Shown here: in pieces, positions 1 to 6,152 of the stretch
Numbering within the stretch: the first letter of the stretch is position 1
Layout: each line of letters opens with the position of its first letter
NCBI GenBank assembly: GCA_006515795.1
Contig: VFMC01000169.1
Location: forward strand, 1 to 8,555
Source: Acidimicrobiaceae bacterium
GTDB taxonomy: Bacteria > Actinomycetota > Acidimicrobiia > Acidimicrobiales > Ilumatobacteraceae
Direction: 5' to 3'
DNA length: 8,555 nt
Made by a program: the position numbers and the translations under genes
Notes under the pieces: model-generated
Database searches by the model: none
What the model saw: the letters and a program-made list of their open reading frames with translations, nothing else
Told to the model about the DNA's origin: nothing

Positions 1-454
1 TCGCCAGATCGAGGCGGGCCGCGGCCATCAGCATGGCCGGAATGCTCTTGTCGCAGCAGGCCAAGCCGATGAACCCATCGAGCCGCTCGCCGTGCATCAC
101 CACCTCCACCGAGTCGCAGATGACCTCACGGCTCACGAGCGAAGCGCGCATGCCCTCGTGGCCCATGCTGATGCCGTCGCTCACCGTGATCGTGCCGAAC
201 TCCATCGGGAAACCGCCGGCGGCGCGCACGCCGTCCTTGGCGTGCATGGCGAGCTTGCGCAGCGTCATGTTGCAGGGCGTCACCTCGTTCCATGCCGACG
301 CCACGCCGATCTGTGGCTTCACCCAATCGTCGTCGGTCATGCCGACCGCACGGAGCATCGCCCGCGCCGGGGCCTTCTGGAAACCGTCGGTGACGTCGCG
401 GCTTCGCGGCTTCACATCGACGGGTGTTGCGGAGTCGTCAGGGGCAGATGCCAT
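1..454 (-). CDS. ilvD: Dihydroxy-acid dehydratase, N-terminal part (runs off left edge)
   Basis: IlvD converts 2,3-dihydroxy-3-methylbutanoate or -pentanoate into the 2-oxo acids that precede valine/leucine and isoleucine, using an Fe-S cluster and Mg in the cytoplasm. The first 151 residues are present, about a quarter of the usual 560-575. Visible motifs are APARAML (28-34), WNEVTPCN (55-62, with Fe-S ligand Cys61), VSDGISMGHEGM (91-102), SLVSREVI (105-112) and CDKSIPAMLMAAARLDL (134-150). In the last motif Cys134 is the second Fe-S ligand and Lys136 the residue expected to be carbamylated. The base before CDK gives Cys133 where actinobacterial IlvD usually has Gly, so two cysteines are adjacent. 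The ATG at 454 was chosen because a -10 element lies exactly 7 bases upstream. It is divergent from the dehydratase gene at 565. The family call is near certain. Whether the downstream part is intact cannot be seen. Confidence 0.95.
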   Translation of the reverse strand, partial: MASAPDDSATPVDVKPRSRDVTDGFQKAPARAMLRAVGMTDDDWVKPQIGVASAWNEVTPCNMTLRKLAMHAKDGVRAAGGFPMEFGTITVSDGISMGHEGMRASLVSREVICDSVEVVMHGERLDGFIGLACCDKSIPAMLMAAARLDLA

Positions 455-461
455 GACCGGC

Positions 462-467
462 ACGCTA
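462..467 (-). promoter_or_regulatory. -10 element of ilvD (leaderless)
   Basis: On the minus strand the sequence reads TAGCGT, then 7 bases, then the ATG at 454. TANNNT followed by 6-8 bases and a start codon is the signature of a leaderless actinobacterial transcript, and no Shine-Dalgarno is present. The surrounding 15-mer GGTAGCGTGCCGGTC differs by one base from the matching segment in front of the MFS gene. Confidence 0.6.
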
Positions 468-526
468 CCGCGACGATCCGTGACGACCTGCGGCGAGTCG
501 AGCCCCATCGGGTCCCGTCGGGCCGG

Positions 527-549
527 AACGGCCTCCGAACCGGGCCGTT
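527..549. promoter_or_regulatory. Inverted repeat upstream of the dehydratase -10, candidate operator
   Basis: AACGGCC (527-533) and GGCCGTT (543-549) are perfect 7-bp inverted arms separated by 9 bases. The repeat ends 2 bases before the -10 element at 552-557, so it covers the -35/-10 spacer of the dehydratase promoter. It sits 60 bases behind the divergent ilvD -10 element. Its position suits a repressor or activator site. No known regulator motif is recognised, and in DNA this GC-rich a 7-bp repeat can arise by chance. Confidence 0.3.
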
Positions 550-551
550 GC

Positions 552-557
552 TAGTGT
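552..557 (+). promoter_or_regulatory. -10 element of the threonine/serine dehydratase gene (leaderless)
   Basis: TAGTGT is followed by 7 bases and the ATG at 565, matching leaderless spacing. This supports ATG 565 over the in-frame GTG at 556, which lies across the end of the -10 hexamer itself and could not be on the transcript. Confidence 0.6.
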
Positions 558-564
558 GCCGCCG

Positions 565-1512
565 ATGGCAGGACCGCTGGTGACCCCCGACATGATCGAG
601 GCCGCCAGGGCCCGGATCTCGCCCTACATCCGGCGCACACCGATCATCTCCACGCGGCCAGGAGAGCTCGGCTTGCACCACGGCGTGGCCTTGAAGCTCG
701 AGCTGTTGCAGTACACCGGATCGTTCAAGCCCCGCGGGGCGTTCAACCGGATGCTCGCCGCCGGTGACGACATGCCCGCCGCCGGCGTCGTCGCCGCATC
801 CGGCGGCAACCACGGTGCCGCTGTCGCTTTCGCGGCGCGACGACTCGGCGTGCAGGCCGAGGTGTTCGTGCCTTCATCGAGCCCGGCCATGAAGCGCGAC
901 CGGATCACCTCCTTCGGTGCGACGGTGCACGTCGTCGACGGGTTGTACGACGATGCCCAAGTTGCGGCCACGGCGCGCCAGGCCGAGTCGGGAGCACTGA
1001 TGGTGCACCCGTTCGATCACATCGACGTCGTCGCCGGGCAAGGCACGCTGGCCGCCGAGCTCGACGACCAACTCGACAGCTACGACACGTTGCTCGTCGC
1101 GAGTGGAGGTGGCGGGTTCACCGCTGGACAGGCGGCGTGGGTGCGCGACACGCGCAAGATCGTCAGCGTCGAGCCAGCCACGAGCCGCTGCCTGCATGCC
1201 GCGCTCGAGGCGGGCACGCCGACACCGGTGGAGGTTGCCGGTCTCGCCGCCGACTCGCTCGGGGCTCGCCAACTCGGCGCCGTTTCCTGGTCGATCGTCG
1301 AGTCCTTCGTCGACGCGGCCGTGCTGGTGACCGACGACGACATCCGCGCCGCGCAGCAGATCCTGTGGCAAGAGCTCCGTCTCGTAGCCGAGCCCGGTGG
1401 TGCTGCTGCCCTAGCCGCGCTGCGCAGCGGCGCCTACGTTCCCGAACCGGGCGAGCGGGTGATCGTGGTGGTGTGCGGCAGCAACTGCGATCCCGCCACC
1501 GTCACCACCTGA
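565..1512 (+). CDS. PLP-dependent threonine/serine dehydratase
   Basis: This is a 315-residue fold-type II PLP enzyme (tryptophan-synthase-beta superfamily) expected to deaminate threonine or serine to a 2-oxo acid plus ammonia. Visible motifs are SFKPRGAF (53-60), where Lys55 should form the Schiff base with PLP; ASGGNHG (78-84), the PLP ring contact; SGGGGF (180-185), the glycine loop holding the PLP phosphate; EPGGAAALAA (276-285); and VCGSN (303-307), which binds the pyridine nitrogen side. There is no C-terminal ACT-like regulatory domain, so it resembles the short catabolic or serine-racemase-like form rather than classical long IlvA. Next to ilvD, it may still supply 2-oxobutanoate for isoleucine. 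An in-frame GTG at 556 was rejected in favour of ATG 565 on promoter spacing. Threonine, serine and racemase activity cannot be told apart from sequence alone. Confidence 0.88.
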   Translation: MAGPLVTPDMIEAARARISPYIRRTPIISTRPGELGLHHGVALKLELLQYTGSFKPRGAFNRMLAAGDDMPAAGVVAASGGNHGAAVAFAARRLGVQAEVFVPSSSPAMKRDRITSFGATVHVVDGLYDDAQVAATARQAESGALMVHPFDHIDVVAGQGTLAAELDDQLDSYDTLLVASGGGGFTAGQAAWVRDTRKIVSVEPATSRCLHAALEAGTPTPVEVAGLAADSLGARQLGAVSWSIVESFVDAAVLVTDDDIRAAQQILWQELRLVAEPGGAAALAALRSGAYVPEPGERVIVVVCGSNCDPATVTT

Positions 1513-1540
1513 CACACCCACGTCTCTCTCTCCCAACTTT

Positions 1541-1575
1541 GTCGGTCTCGACCGGCTCTACCGGTCGAGACCGAC
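1541..1575. terminator. Perfect 15-bp hairpin, bidirectional terminator
   Basis: GTCGGTCTCGACCGG (1541-1555) and its exact reverse complement (1561-1575) flank the 5-base loop CTCTA. It lies between convergent genes, 28 bases after the dehydratase stop. It covers the last five sense codons of the MFS gene, whose stop codon is in the loop. There is no U-tract on either strand, which is common for actinobacterial terminators. Confidence 0.75.
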
Positions 1576-2799
1576 GGAGATCAGATCACCACCGGCGATC
1601 GGGGTCCGCCGCCTCCGATCGAGGACGGTGAGCAGGGCGAGCACCGACGCGAGTGCCATCCCCGACCCGATCGTGACTGTGCGCAGCGACGTGGCGTCGG
1701 CGATCGCACCCTGCACCAGCGCACCGACCGGGTACAAGATGCCCAACACGAAGCTGTTCACAGCCAGCACCCTGCCGCGCATCTCATCAGGCGCGGCGTG
1801 TTGGGCGATGCCGGCGAACGACGTGAAGGCGTAGCCGTAGGACAGCCCCACGAACGTGAGCGCCGGGGCCGCGAGCCACAGGGTGGGCGCGAGGCCGTAC
1901 AGCACGAGTGCTGCGGCGAGCGTCGCCGATGAGGCCGCCAGCACCCGCCAGCCGCCGAGGCGCAGGGTGACCGAACCCAGCGTGAACGCGGCCACGACTG
2001 CTCCAACCCCCTGCGCCGTGACCAGCACCGACGTGGCCGTCGAGCCGCCACCGAACACGTTGGTGGCCATCTGCGGCACGAACGCGATGAACGGCGAGCC
2101 GAGGGCGATCACGACGATCATCACCGCGAGCATTCGGCGCATCGCCGATGTGTCGCGGGCGAACCGGACGCCGTCGGCGAGCGCGGCGAAGATCGGCCGT
2201 CGCTCCCCGATCCGCTGAGGGAGGTGAGCAAGGGTGACGGCGACGATCACGGCGAGGAAGCTGATCGCGTTGCACCACAAGGCCAGGCCGATGCCGCCGA
2301 CTGCGATTGCGAGCGCGGCCATCGCCGGACCGATGATGCGACCGAGGTTCCACTGCGCGTTCGACAGGCCGATGGCAGCGACGAGATGCTCACGCGGCAC
2401 CAGGTCGGGCAGCGAGGTCTGGAACGACGGGAACCCGAACATCATCACCGAACCAGCACCGAAGCTGATGATCGCCAATCCGAGCGGGGTGGCGTTGCCG
2501 TTGCCCACCCACACCGCGAGGCAGGCGGCGATGACAGCGGAGATCGAGTTGGTCGCGATGAGCACACGACGCCGCCGGAGCCGATCGGCCATCGCCGATC
2601 CGACGGGTCCGACGATCGCACCAGGGAGGAACCCGGCCGCGGTCACGATCGCCGACCACGACGCTTTGCCCGTGGTGTCGGCAACGTAGTAGCCGAGCGC
2701 GACGGTCTCCATCCAGGTGCCGATGTTCGACACGAGCGCACCGGCCCACATCAGCGAGAAGTCGCGTGACTTGAACGGTGCGAGCGAGGGCGAGGCCAT
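1558..2799 (-). CDS. MFS transporter, EntS-like (MFS_3) exporter family
   Basis: This 413-residue membrane protein has about twelve hydrophobic segments, as expected of a major-facilitator drug/siderophore exporter in the inner membrane. It opens with FKSRDFSLMWAGALVSNIG (9-27), typical of the EntS-like group. It then shows the cytoplasmic loop DRLRRRRVL (72-80, MFS motif A), SLPDLVPREHLVAAIGLSNA (129-148) with GRIIGPAMAA, and APDEMRGRVLAV (336-347) before the last helices. The C-terminus ends in a short basic tail. The substrate cannot be read from sequence. The upstream neighbour on the same strand is a broken Eis acetyltransferase 33 bases away, but the MFS gene has its own -10 element in that gap and so can be expressed independently. 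The ATG at 2799 was chosen from that -10 spacing (8 bases). The reading frame is intact. Confidence 0.9.
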   Translation of the reverse strand: MASPSLAPFKSRDFSLMWAGALVSNIGTWMETVALGYYVADTTGKASWSAIVTAAGFLPGAIVGPVGSAMADRLRRRRVLIATNSISAVIAACLAVWVGNGNATPLGLAIISFGAGSVMMFGFPSFQTSLPDLVPREHLVAAIGLSNAQWNLGRIIGPAMAALAIAVGGIGLALWCNAISFLAVIVAVTLAHLPQRIGERRPIFAALADGVRFARDTSAMRRMLAVMIVVIALGSPFIAFVPQMATNVFGGGSTATSVLVTAQGVGAVVAAFTLGSVTLRLGGWRVLAASSATLAAALVLYGLAPTLWLAAPALTFVGLSYGYAFTSFAGIAQHAAPDEMRGRVLAVNSFVLGILYPVGALVQGAIADATSLRTVTIGSGMALASVLALLTVLDRRRRTPIAGGDLISVGLDR

Positions 2800-2807
2800 C
2801 GACCGGG

Positions 2808-2813
2808 ACGCTA
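2808..2813 (-). promoter_or_regulatory. -10 element of the MFS gene (leaderless)
   Basis: On the minus strand TAGCGT is followed by 8 bases and the ATG at 2799. The 15-mer GGTAGCGTCCCGGTC (2801-2815) matches the ilvD promoter segment at 14 of 15 positions. It lies in the 33-base gap after the eis pseudogene, so loss of eis need not silence this gene. Confidence 0.55.
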
Positions 2814-2832
2814 CCGGCGATCGCGGGCCGGA

Positions 2833-3865
2833 TCAGAAGATGGTCTGGCAGTGCGGTGCTGGTCCGTACACGAAGAACGCATCAGCGCGACGGAGGACAT
2901 CGTCGTTGCGCGCCGTGATCCGACCTGCCGCGGCAAGCTGACGCGGGCGCACACCGCCGAGCAGCAGCGCACCGAGCGACGGATGGTCGACAACCAGATC
3001 CGGGCGCGTGCGCACCGACCGGCAGGAGGCGTCGGTGCCGTCGGATTCGATCGCCCATCGGCGACCGTCGGCCTCGATCACCAACCGATCGGCCGTGCCG
3101 TAGGCACGAGCCCCGAAGCAAGCGGCCGCATCACGAACGTTCACCCACACGCCATCGTGCAGCGCGCCGGTGCTGATCGCCCGCTGATCGGTGAGGAGGT
3201 AGGGCAGCGGGTCGTCGACCGGCAGTGCTCGCGTCGTGATCGTTCCCACCAGATCTACGCCGAGCACCGTGTGCCACAGATCGAGATGCGCCTGCGGTGT
3301 GACCGCAACCAGTTCGACGAGCTCCAACCGGTGATGCGGCGTGCCGCCGGTCCAGTCATGCGCGACACCTCGCCTGCCCGAAGGCGCCGCGCCCGCTCCC
3401 AGATCGCAGTTACATGAGCCAGCGCTTCATCGCCATCGACGAAGCGGACGGCGCCACGCGCCGGCCCGAGCTCCGGCCGCAAGGATGCCCGGCGGCGGTC
3501 GATCGTGACGTTGCGCATGCTGGAGCCGATGCCGTAGCCGAACCGCTCGTAGATGCCTCCCTCACTGGCGAACAGCATCGCCACCGGCTCGCCGCGCTCA
3601 TCGGTGTCGGAGTGACAGGCGCCGATCAGGTCGGTGAGGACGCCCCGGCGTCGATGCGTGGCCGACACCGACACCCAGGTGATGCCCGACATCGGTACGG
3701 TCGTGCCCCCAGGCATCGTTGCCTCGATGGCGTACGAGCCGGCGATCCCCACGATCTGATCACGCTCGACGGGCCGGGCTCCGGCACCCAACCGAACCCG
3801 CGGGCGTCGGCGCGGAACATCTCGGACCACTGATCCTCCGACGGGATGCGGATCCTGATCACCAT
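2833..3865 (-). pseudogene. eis: Eis-type GNAT N-acetyltransferase, broken by two deletions
   Basis: Homology to Eis-family acetyltransferases (acetyl-CoA-dependent amine acetylation, about 400 residues, GNAT core plus sterol-carrier-like C-terminal domain) runs through all three minus-strand frames in order. Frame 1 (3865 to about 3776) has the N-terminus MVIRIRIPSEDQWSEMF. Frame 2 (about 3775 to 3362) has DQIVGIAGSY, the acetyl-CoA loop THRRRGVLTDLI, ASEGGIYERFGYG with the likely catalytic Tyr, and AIWERARRLRAGEVSR. Frame 3 (about 3361 to 2833) has HDWTGGTPHHRLELVELVA, DLWHTVLGVDLVG, DDPLPYLLTD, GALLLGGVRPRQLAAAGRI and the C-terminus ending in Phe. From memory of the family, roughly 14 residues are missing at the first junction (about 3765-3782) and roughly 38 at the second (about 3358-3365). 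Each loss shifts the frame, and the frame is never restored. Translation from 3865 would stop at 3626. Gross assembly error is the alternative. Confidence 0.85.
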
Positions 3866-3893
3866 CTCCAGATCACCATCTCAGAGTCACCAT
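3855..3893. repeat. 14-bp tandem repeat over the eis start codon
   Basis: CTGATCACCATCTC (3855-3868) is followed by CAGATCACCATCTC (3869-3882), matching at 13 of 14 positions, and by a decayed third copy keeping TCACCAT (3887-3893). On the minus strand ATGGTGA therefore occurs three times at exact 14-base spacing, with starts at 3893, 3879 and 3865. The first two open six-codon frames (MVTLRW and MVIWRW) that stop at the TGA inside the next copy. The third copy continues into eis. Confidence 0.8.
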
Positions 3894-3932
3894 GCGGCAT
3901 CCTCGCAGGTCGCCCGAGCGCCCCGACCGCGA

Positions 3933-3960
3933 TTTTCACGGAGCCGCCGCCGGGTACTCT
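3933..3960 (+). promoter_or_regulatory. Promoter of the PhyH-like oxygenase gene (leaderless)
   Basis: The -35-like TTTTCA (3933-3938) is separated by 16 bases from the -10 TACTCT (3955-3960), which is 6 bases before the ATG at 3967. No Shine-Dalgarno precedes the start. This spacing makes ATG 3967 the likely start rather than the in-frame ATG at 3892, which would be upstream of the transcript. Confidence 0.55.
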
Positions 3961-3966
3961 CCCGAC

Positions 3967-4830
3967 ATGATCCGCCGCGTCGGGAAGAACCTTGCCGTGC
4001 TGTCGAACGATGGGCTGCCGTACGATGGGCTGTCGAACGATCGGCTTCCGGGCGAATTGCTCGAGGCCAGCCGGGAGCTGGAGCAGCACGGGTTCACCGT
4101 CTTGCGTGGTGTCCTCACCGACGACGAGGTGGAGGCACTCGTCGCCGAAGCCCGTCGCGTGTTCGACGAGTTCCCGCCGGAGCGGGCACGCAGCGATCGC
4201 GACGAGTTCCGCTACGAGATGCTCAACCGCAGCGAGCTCGCCCACCGCATCATCGGGCACCCCCGGATCCTCGCCGTGATCGAACCACTTCTCGGCGACG
4301 ACTGCCATGTCATCGCCAACACGCTGTGGTGCAACCCTCCCGAGTTCGCCGGCGGCCGATGGCACTGCGACGCCGGCCCACACGTACCGCGACCTGCGGA
4401 CGTCGAGTGGGACGAGCGCATCCCTTACCCGGTGTTCGCGATCGGCGCACACATCCTGCTGCGCGACTGCACGGCAAGCGACGGCCCCACTGCGGTCGTG
4501 CCGGGCAGCCATCGTTCCGGGCGGGTGGTGCCGGCGAACCAGATCGAGGACCCCGACCTCACCTACGACGGGCGTCGAGCGGTGTTGCTGGAAGGATCGG
4601 CCGGCGATGTCGCGCTGTTCGTGAGCGATGCATGGCATCGGGGCACCCCGGCCAGTGGGGGGAACGGCCGCCTGTTCCTCCAGGCGCACTACGGACGTCG
4701 AGACATCGCCCAGCGCATCCGCACGACGGCACAGGTGAACCACCTCACCGTCGAATCGATCGGGTGGGCCGACACACCACGTCGGCGCGAGCTCGCCGGC
4801 CTCCACGAGCCCTACTTCTACGACGGCTGA
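3967..4830 (+). CDS. Phytanoyl-CoA dioxygenase (PhyH)-like Fe(II)/2-oxoglutarate oxygenase
   Basis: This 287-residue cytoplasmic protein is expected to use Fe(II), O2 and 2-oxoglutarate to hydroxylate a small organic substrate. The N-terminal GFTVLRGVLTDDEVEALV (42-59) is the usual opening of the family. The iron ligands form the facial triad His133-x-Asp135 (in RWHCDAGPH) and His224 (in SDAWHRGTP). Arg235 (in GNGRLFLQAHYG) is placed to bind 2-oxoglutarate. GPTAVVPGSHRSGR (173-186) is the conserved strand and loop before the second histidine. Length matches the family. Residues 12-26 are a repeated LSNDG/LPYDG/LSNDR segment absent from typical members. The gene is divergent from the eis pseudogene, and its stop codon lies in the first unit of a 14-bp tandem repeat. 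Substrate is unknown; related enzymes act on lipids, osmolytes, phosphonates or secondary metabolites. Confidence 0.88.
   Translation: MIRRVGKNLAVLSNDGLPYDGLSNDRLPGELLEASRELEQHGFTVLRGVLTDDEVEALVAEARRVFDEFPPERARSDRDEFRYEMLNRSELAHRIIGHPRILAVIEPLLGDDCHVIANTLWCNPPEFAGGRWHCDAGPHVPRPADVEWDERIPYPVFAIGAHILLRDCTASDGPTAVVPGSHRSGRVVPANQIEDPDLTYDGRRAVLLEGSAGDVALFVSDAWHRGTPASGGNGRLFLQAHYGRRDIAQRIRTTAQVNHLTVESIGWADTPRRRELAGLHEPYFYDG
4000..4044 (+). repeat. 15-bp in-frame tandem repeat, three copies
   Basis: CTGTCGAACGATGGG, CTGCCGTACGATGGG and CTGTCGAACGATCGG follow one another without gaps. A decayed fourth copy may follow at 4045-4059. The unit is a multiple of three, so it expands the oxygenase N-terminus by five residues per copy (LSNDG, LPYDG, LSNDR, residues 12-26) without breaking the frame. 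The first and third copies differ at a single base, suggesting recent duplication. Confidence 0.85.
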
Positions 4831-4887
4831 CTCCCGCTGGCTGACTCCCGCTGGCTGACTCCCGCTGGCTGACCTCCCGCTGGCTGA
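4825..4887 (+). repeat. 14-bp tandem repeat spanning the PhyH-like gene stop codon
   Basis: Three exact copies of GGCTGACTCCCGCT (4825-4838, 4839-4852, 4853-4866) are followed by one copy with an extra C (4867-4881) and a partial GGCTGA (4882-4887). The first copy contains the oxygenase stop codon TGA (4828-4830). Because 14 is not a multiple of three, successive TGAs fall in all three frames. It fills nearly the whole gap before the next gene's -10 element. No strong hairpin forms within a unit. Confidence 0.95.
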
Positions 4888-4898
4888 GCACGCGCCAC

Positions 4899-4904
4899 TA
4901 TCGT
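4899..4904 (+). promoter_or_regulatory. -10 element of the M20-family hydrolase gene (leaderless)
   Basis: TATCGT is followed by 6 bases and the ATG at 4911, with no Shine-Dalgarno. It begins 12 bases after the end of the tandem repeat, so any -35 or upstream contact would fall within the repeat. Copy number changes there could alter expression. Confidence 0.55.
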
Positions 4905-4910
4905 CGGCGC

Positions 4911-6152
4911 ATGAGCAGCTATCGACCGCACAAGGTCGTCGACGACCTACGCACTCTCGCCGACCGCACCGGTGGCCCCGACGGAAGCCGGCGGCTCTGC
5001 TGGACTCCCGAATGGCTGGCGGCGCGGGCGCTGTTGCGCGAGTCGCTCACCACCCTCCCAGTGGAGGTCGACGAGGACGAGGCCGGCAACCTCTGGGTGG
5101 TGCTCCCCGGGGCCAGCGCCGACACGCTCGTCGTCGGCTCACACCTCGACAGCGTGCCCAAGGGCGGTTGGCTGGACGGAGCCCTCGGCGTGATGGCGGG
5201 TCTCGAGCTGCTGCGCTCGCTGGCCGCCGATGGCACGCCGCCGGTCACCGTCGCGTTGGTCGATTGGGCCGACGAGGAGGGGGCCCGGTTCAGTCGCAGC
5301 CTGTTCGGGTCGGCCGCGTGCATGGGCACCCTCGACGTCGAGGTGCTCCGGGGGCTCACCGACAAGAACGGGGGCCGCCTCCCCGAGATCCTGGCCGAGC
5401 ACGGCGTCGACATCGACAACCTCGACGGCGCGCGCTCCCGCATGGCCGATGTGAAGGCCTACGTCGAGGTGCACATCGAGCAGGGCCCGATCCTCGAGGA
5501 CCGCGGGCTCGGCATCTGCACCGTCACGGGCACGAAGGGAATCGAGCGCGAACGGCTGATCTTCCGCGGCCAGGCGGCGCACGCCGGCACGATGCCGATG
5601 GAGATGCGCCGCGACAGCTTCCGCGCCGCGGCGCGCTTCGCGCTGGCCATCGCCGAGGTCGGCGCGCGACACGACGGGGTCACCACCGTGGGCCACGTCG
5701 CATGCTGGCCCGGGGTGGTCACCGCGGTCGCCGGCGAGACCCGGATCACGATGGACATGCGCCACATCAGCGCCGAGTCGCTGCAGGCGATGTTCGATGA
5801 AGCTCGCGTGGCGGCGACCGAGGCCGCCGCGGCGGAGGGGTGCACGGTCGAGTGGGAGCACATCTTCCGGATCCCACCGATGCCGTTCCACCCGGCGCTG
5901 CTCGATGCCGCGCGCGCGGCCGTGCGCGCCGTGGAGGGCCACGACGTAGAGCTGCCGAGCGGTGCGCTGCACGACGCCAGCGAGATGGCCCGCGAGATCC
6001 CGACGGTGATGATCTTCTCGTCGTCGACCGCCGGCCTCAGCCACACCAAGGAGGAAGACACCCCGGTGGATCACCTGGTGATGGCGGCCGACGCATTCGA
6101 CCGCACCTGTCGTCGGGCGATGGAGTTGATCACGGCCGGCACGCTCGGCTGA
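4911..6152 (+). CDS. M20-family Zn-dependent amidohydrolase (N-carbamoyl-amino-acid hydrolase / allantoate amidohydrolase group)
   Basis: This 413-residue cytoplasmic metallohydrolase belongs to the hydantoinase/carbamoylase group, which cleaves N-carbamoyl or ureido bonds. The two-metal site is visible: GSHLDSVPKGGWLDG gives His78 and Asp89, DEEGARF gives Glu122/123, HIEQGP gives His188, and GLSHTKEEDT gives His378. AHAGTMP (223-229, His224) and DMRH (282-285, Arg284) are substrate-contact motifs near the dimerisation domain. The segment 258-284 keeps family spacing, but Thr271 stands where the carboxylate-binding Asn of the usual NVIPG-type motif is expected. LHDASEMA (353-360) replaces the more usual GHDA. 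Length is normal. Both upstream neighbours are on the same strand or divergent with their own promoters, so it is probably a single-gene transcript. Allantoate, N-carbamoyl amino acid and beta-ureidopropionate remain candidate substrates. Confidence 0.88.
   Translation: MSSYRPHKVVDDLRTLADRTGGPDGSRRLCWTPEWLAARALLRESLTTLPVEVDEDEAGNLWVVLPGASADTLVVGSHLDSVPKGGWLDGALGVMAGLELLRSLAADGTPPVTVALVDWADEEGARFSRSLFGSAACMGTLDVEVLRGLTDKNGGRLPEILAEHGVDIDNLDGARSRMADVKAYVEVHIEQGPILEDRGLGICTVTGTKGIERERLIFRGQAAHAGTMPMEMRRDSFRAAARFALAIAEVGARHDGVTTVGHVACWPGVVTAVAGETRITMDMRHISAESLQAMFDEARVAATEAAAAEGCTVEWEHIFRIPPMPFHPALLDAARAAVRAVEGHDVELPSGALHDASEMAREIPTVMIFSSSTAGLSHTKEEDTPVDHLVMAADAFDRTCRRAMELITAGTLG

Noticed and set aside
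92..583. Plus-strand His/Arg-rich open frame at the left edge
   Set aside because: It is a shadow of ilvD, whose minus-strand frame matches the family continuously.
3255..3830. Programmed frameshifting in the eis gene
   Set aside because: Both junctions lack family-conserved residues (about 14 and 38), so frames cannot be joined into a full protein by slippage. Deletion explains it better.
3892..3966. Upstream in-frame ATG at 3892 for the PhyH-like gene
   Set aside because: It would add an Arg/Pro-rich 25-residue extension and lies upstream of the TACTCT -10, so it is unlikely to be transcribed.
3846..4844. Long open frames overlapping the PhyH-like gene on both strands
   Set aside because: They are Arg/Pro-rich or low-complexity shadows typical of GC-rich DNA. 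The PhyH frame has the iron-ligand motifs and a correctly spaced -10.
4825..4887. CRISPR-like array
   Set aside because: Repeats are direct, 14 bp and contiguous with no spacers. It is a simple tandem repeat.
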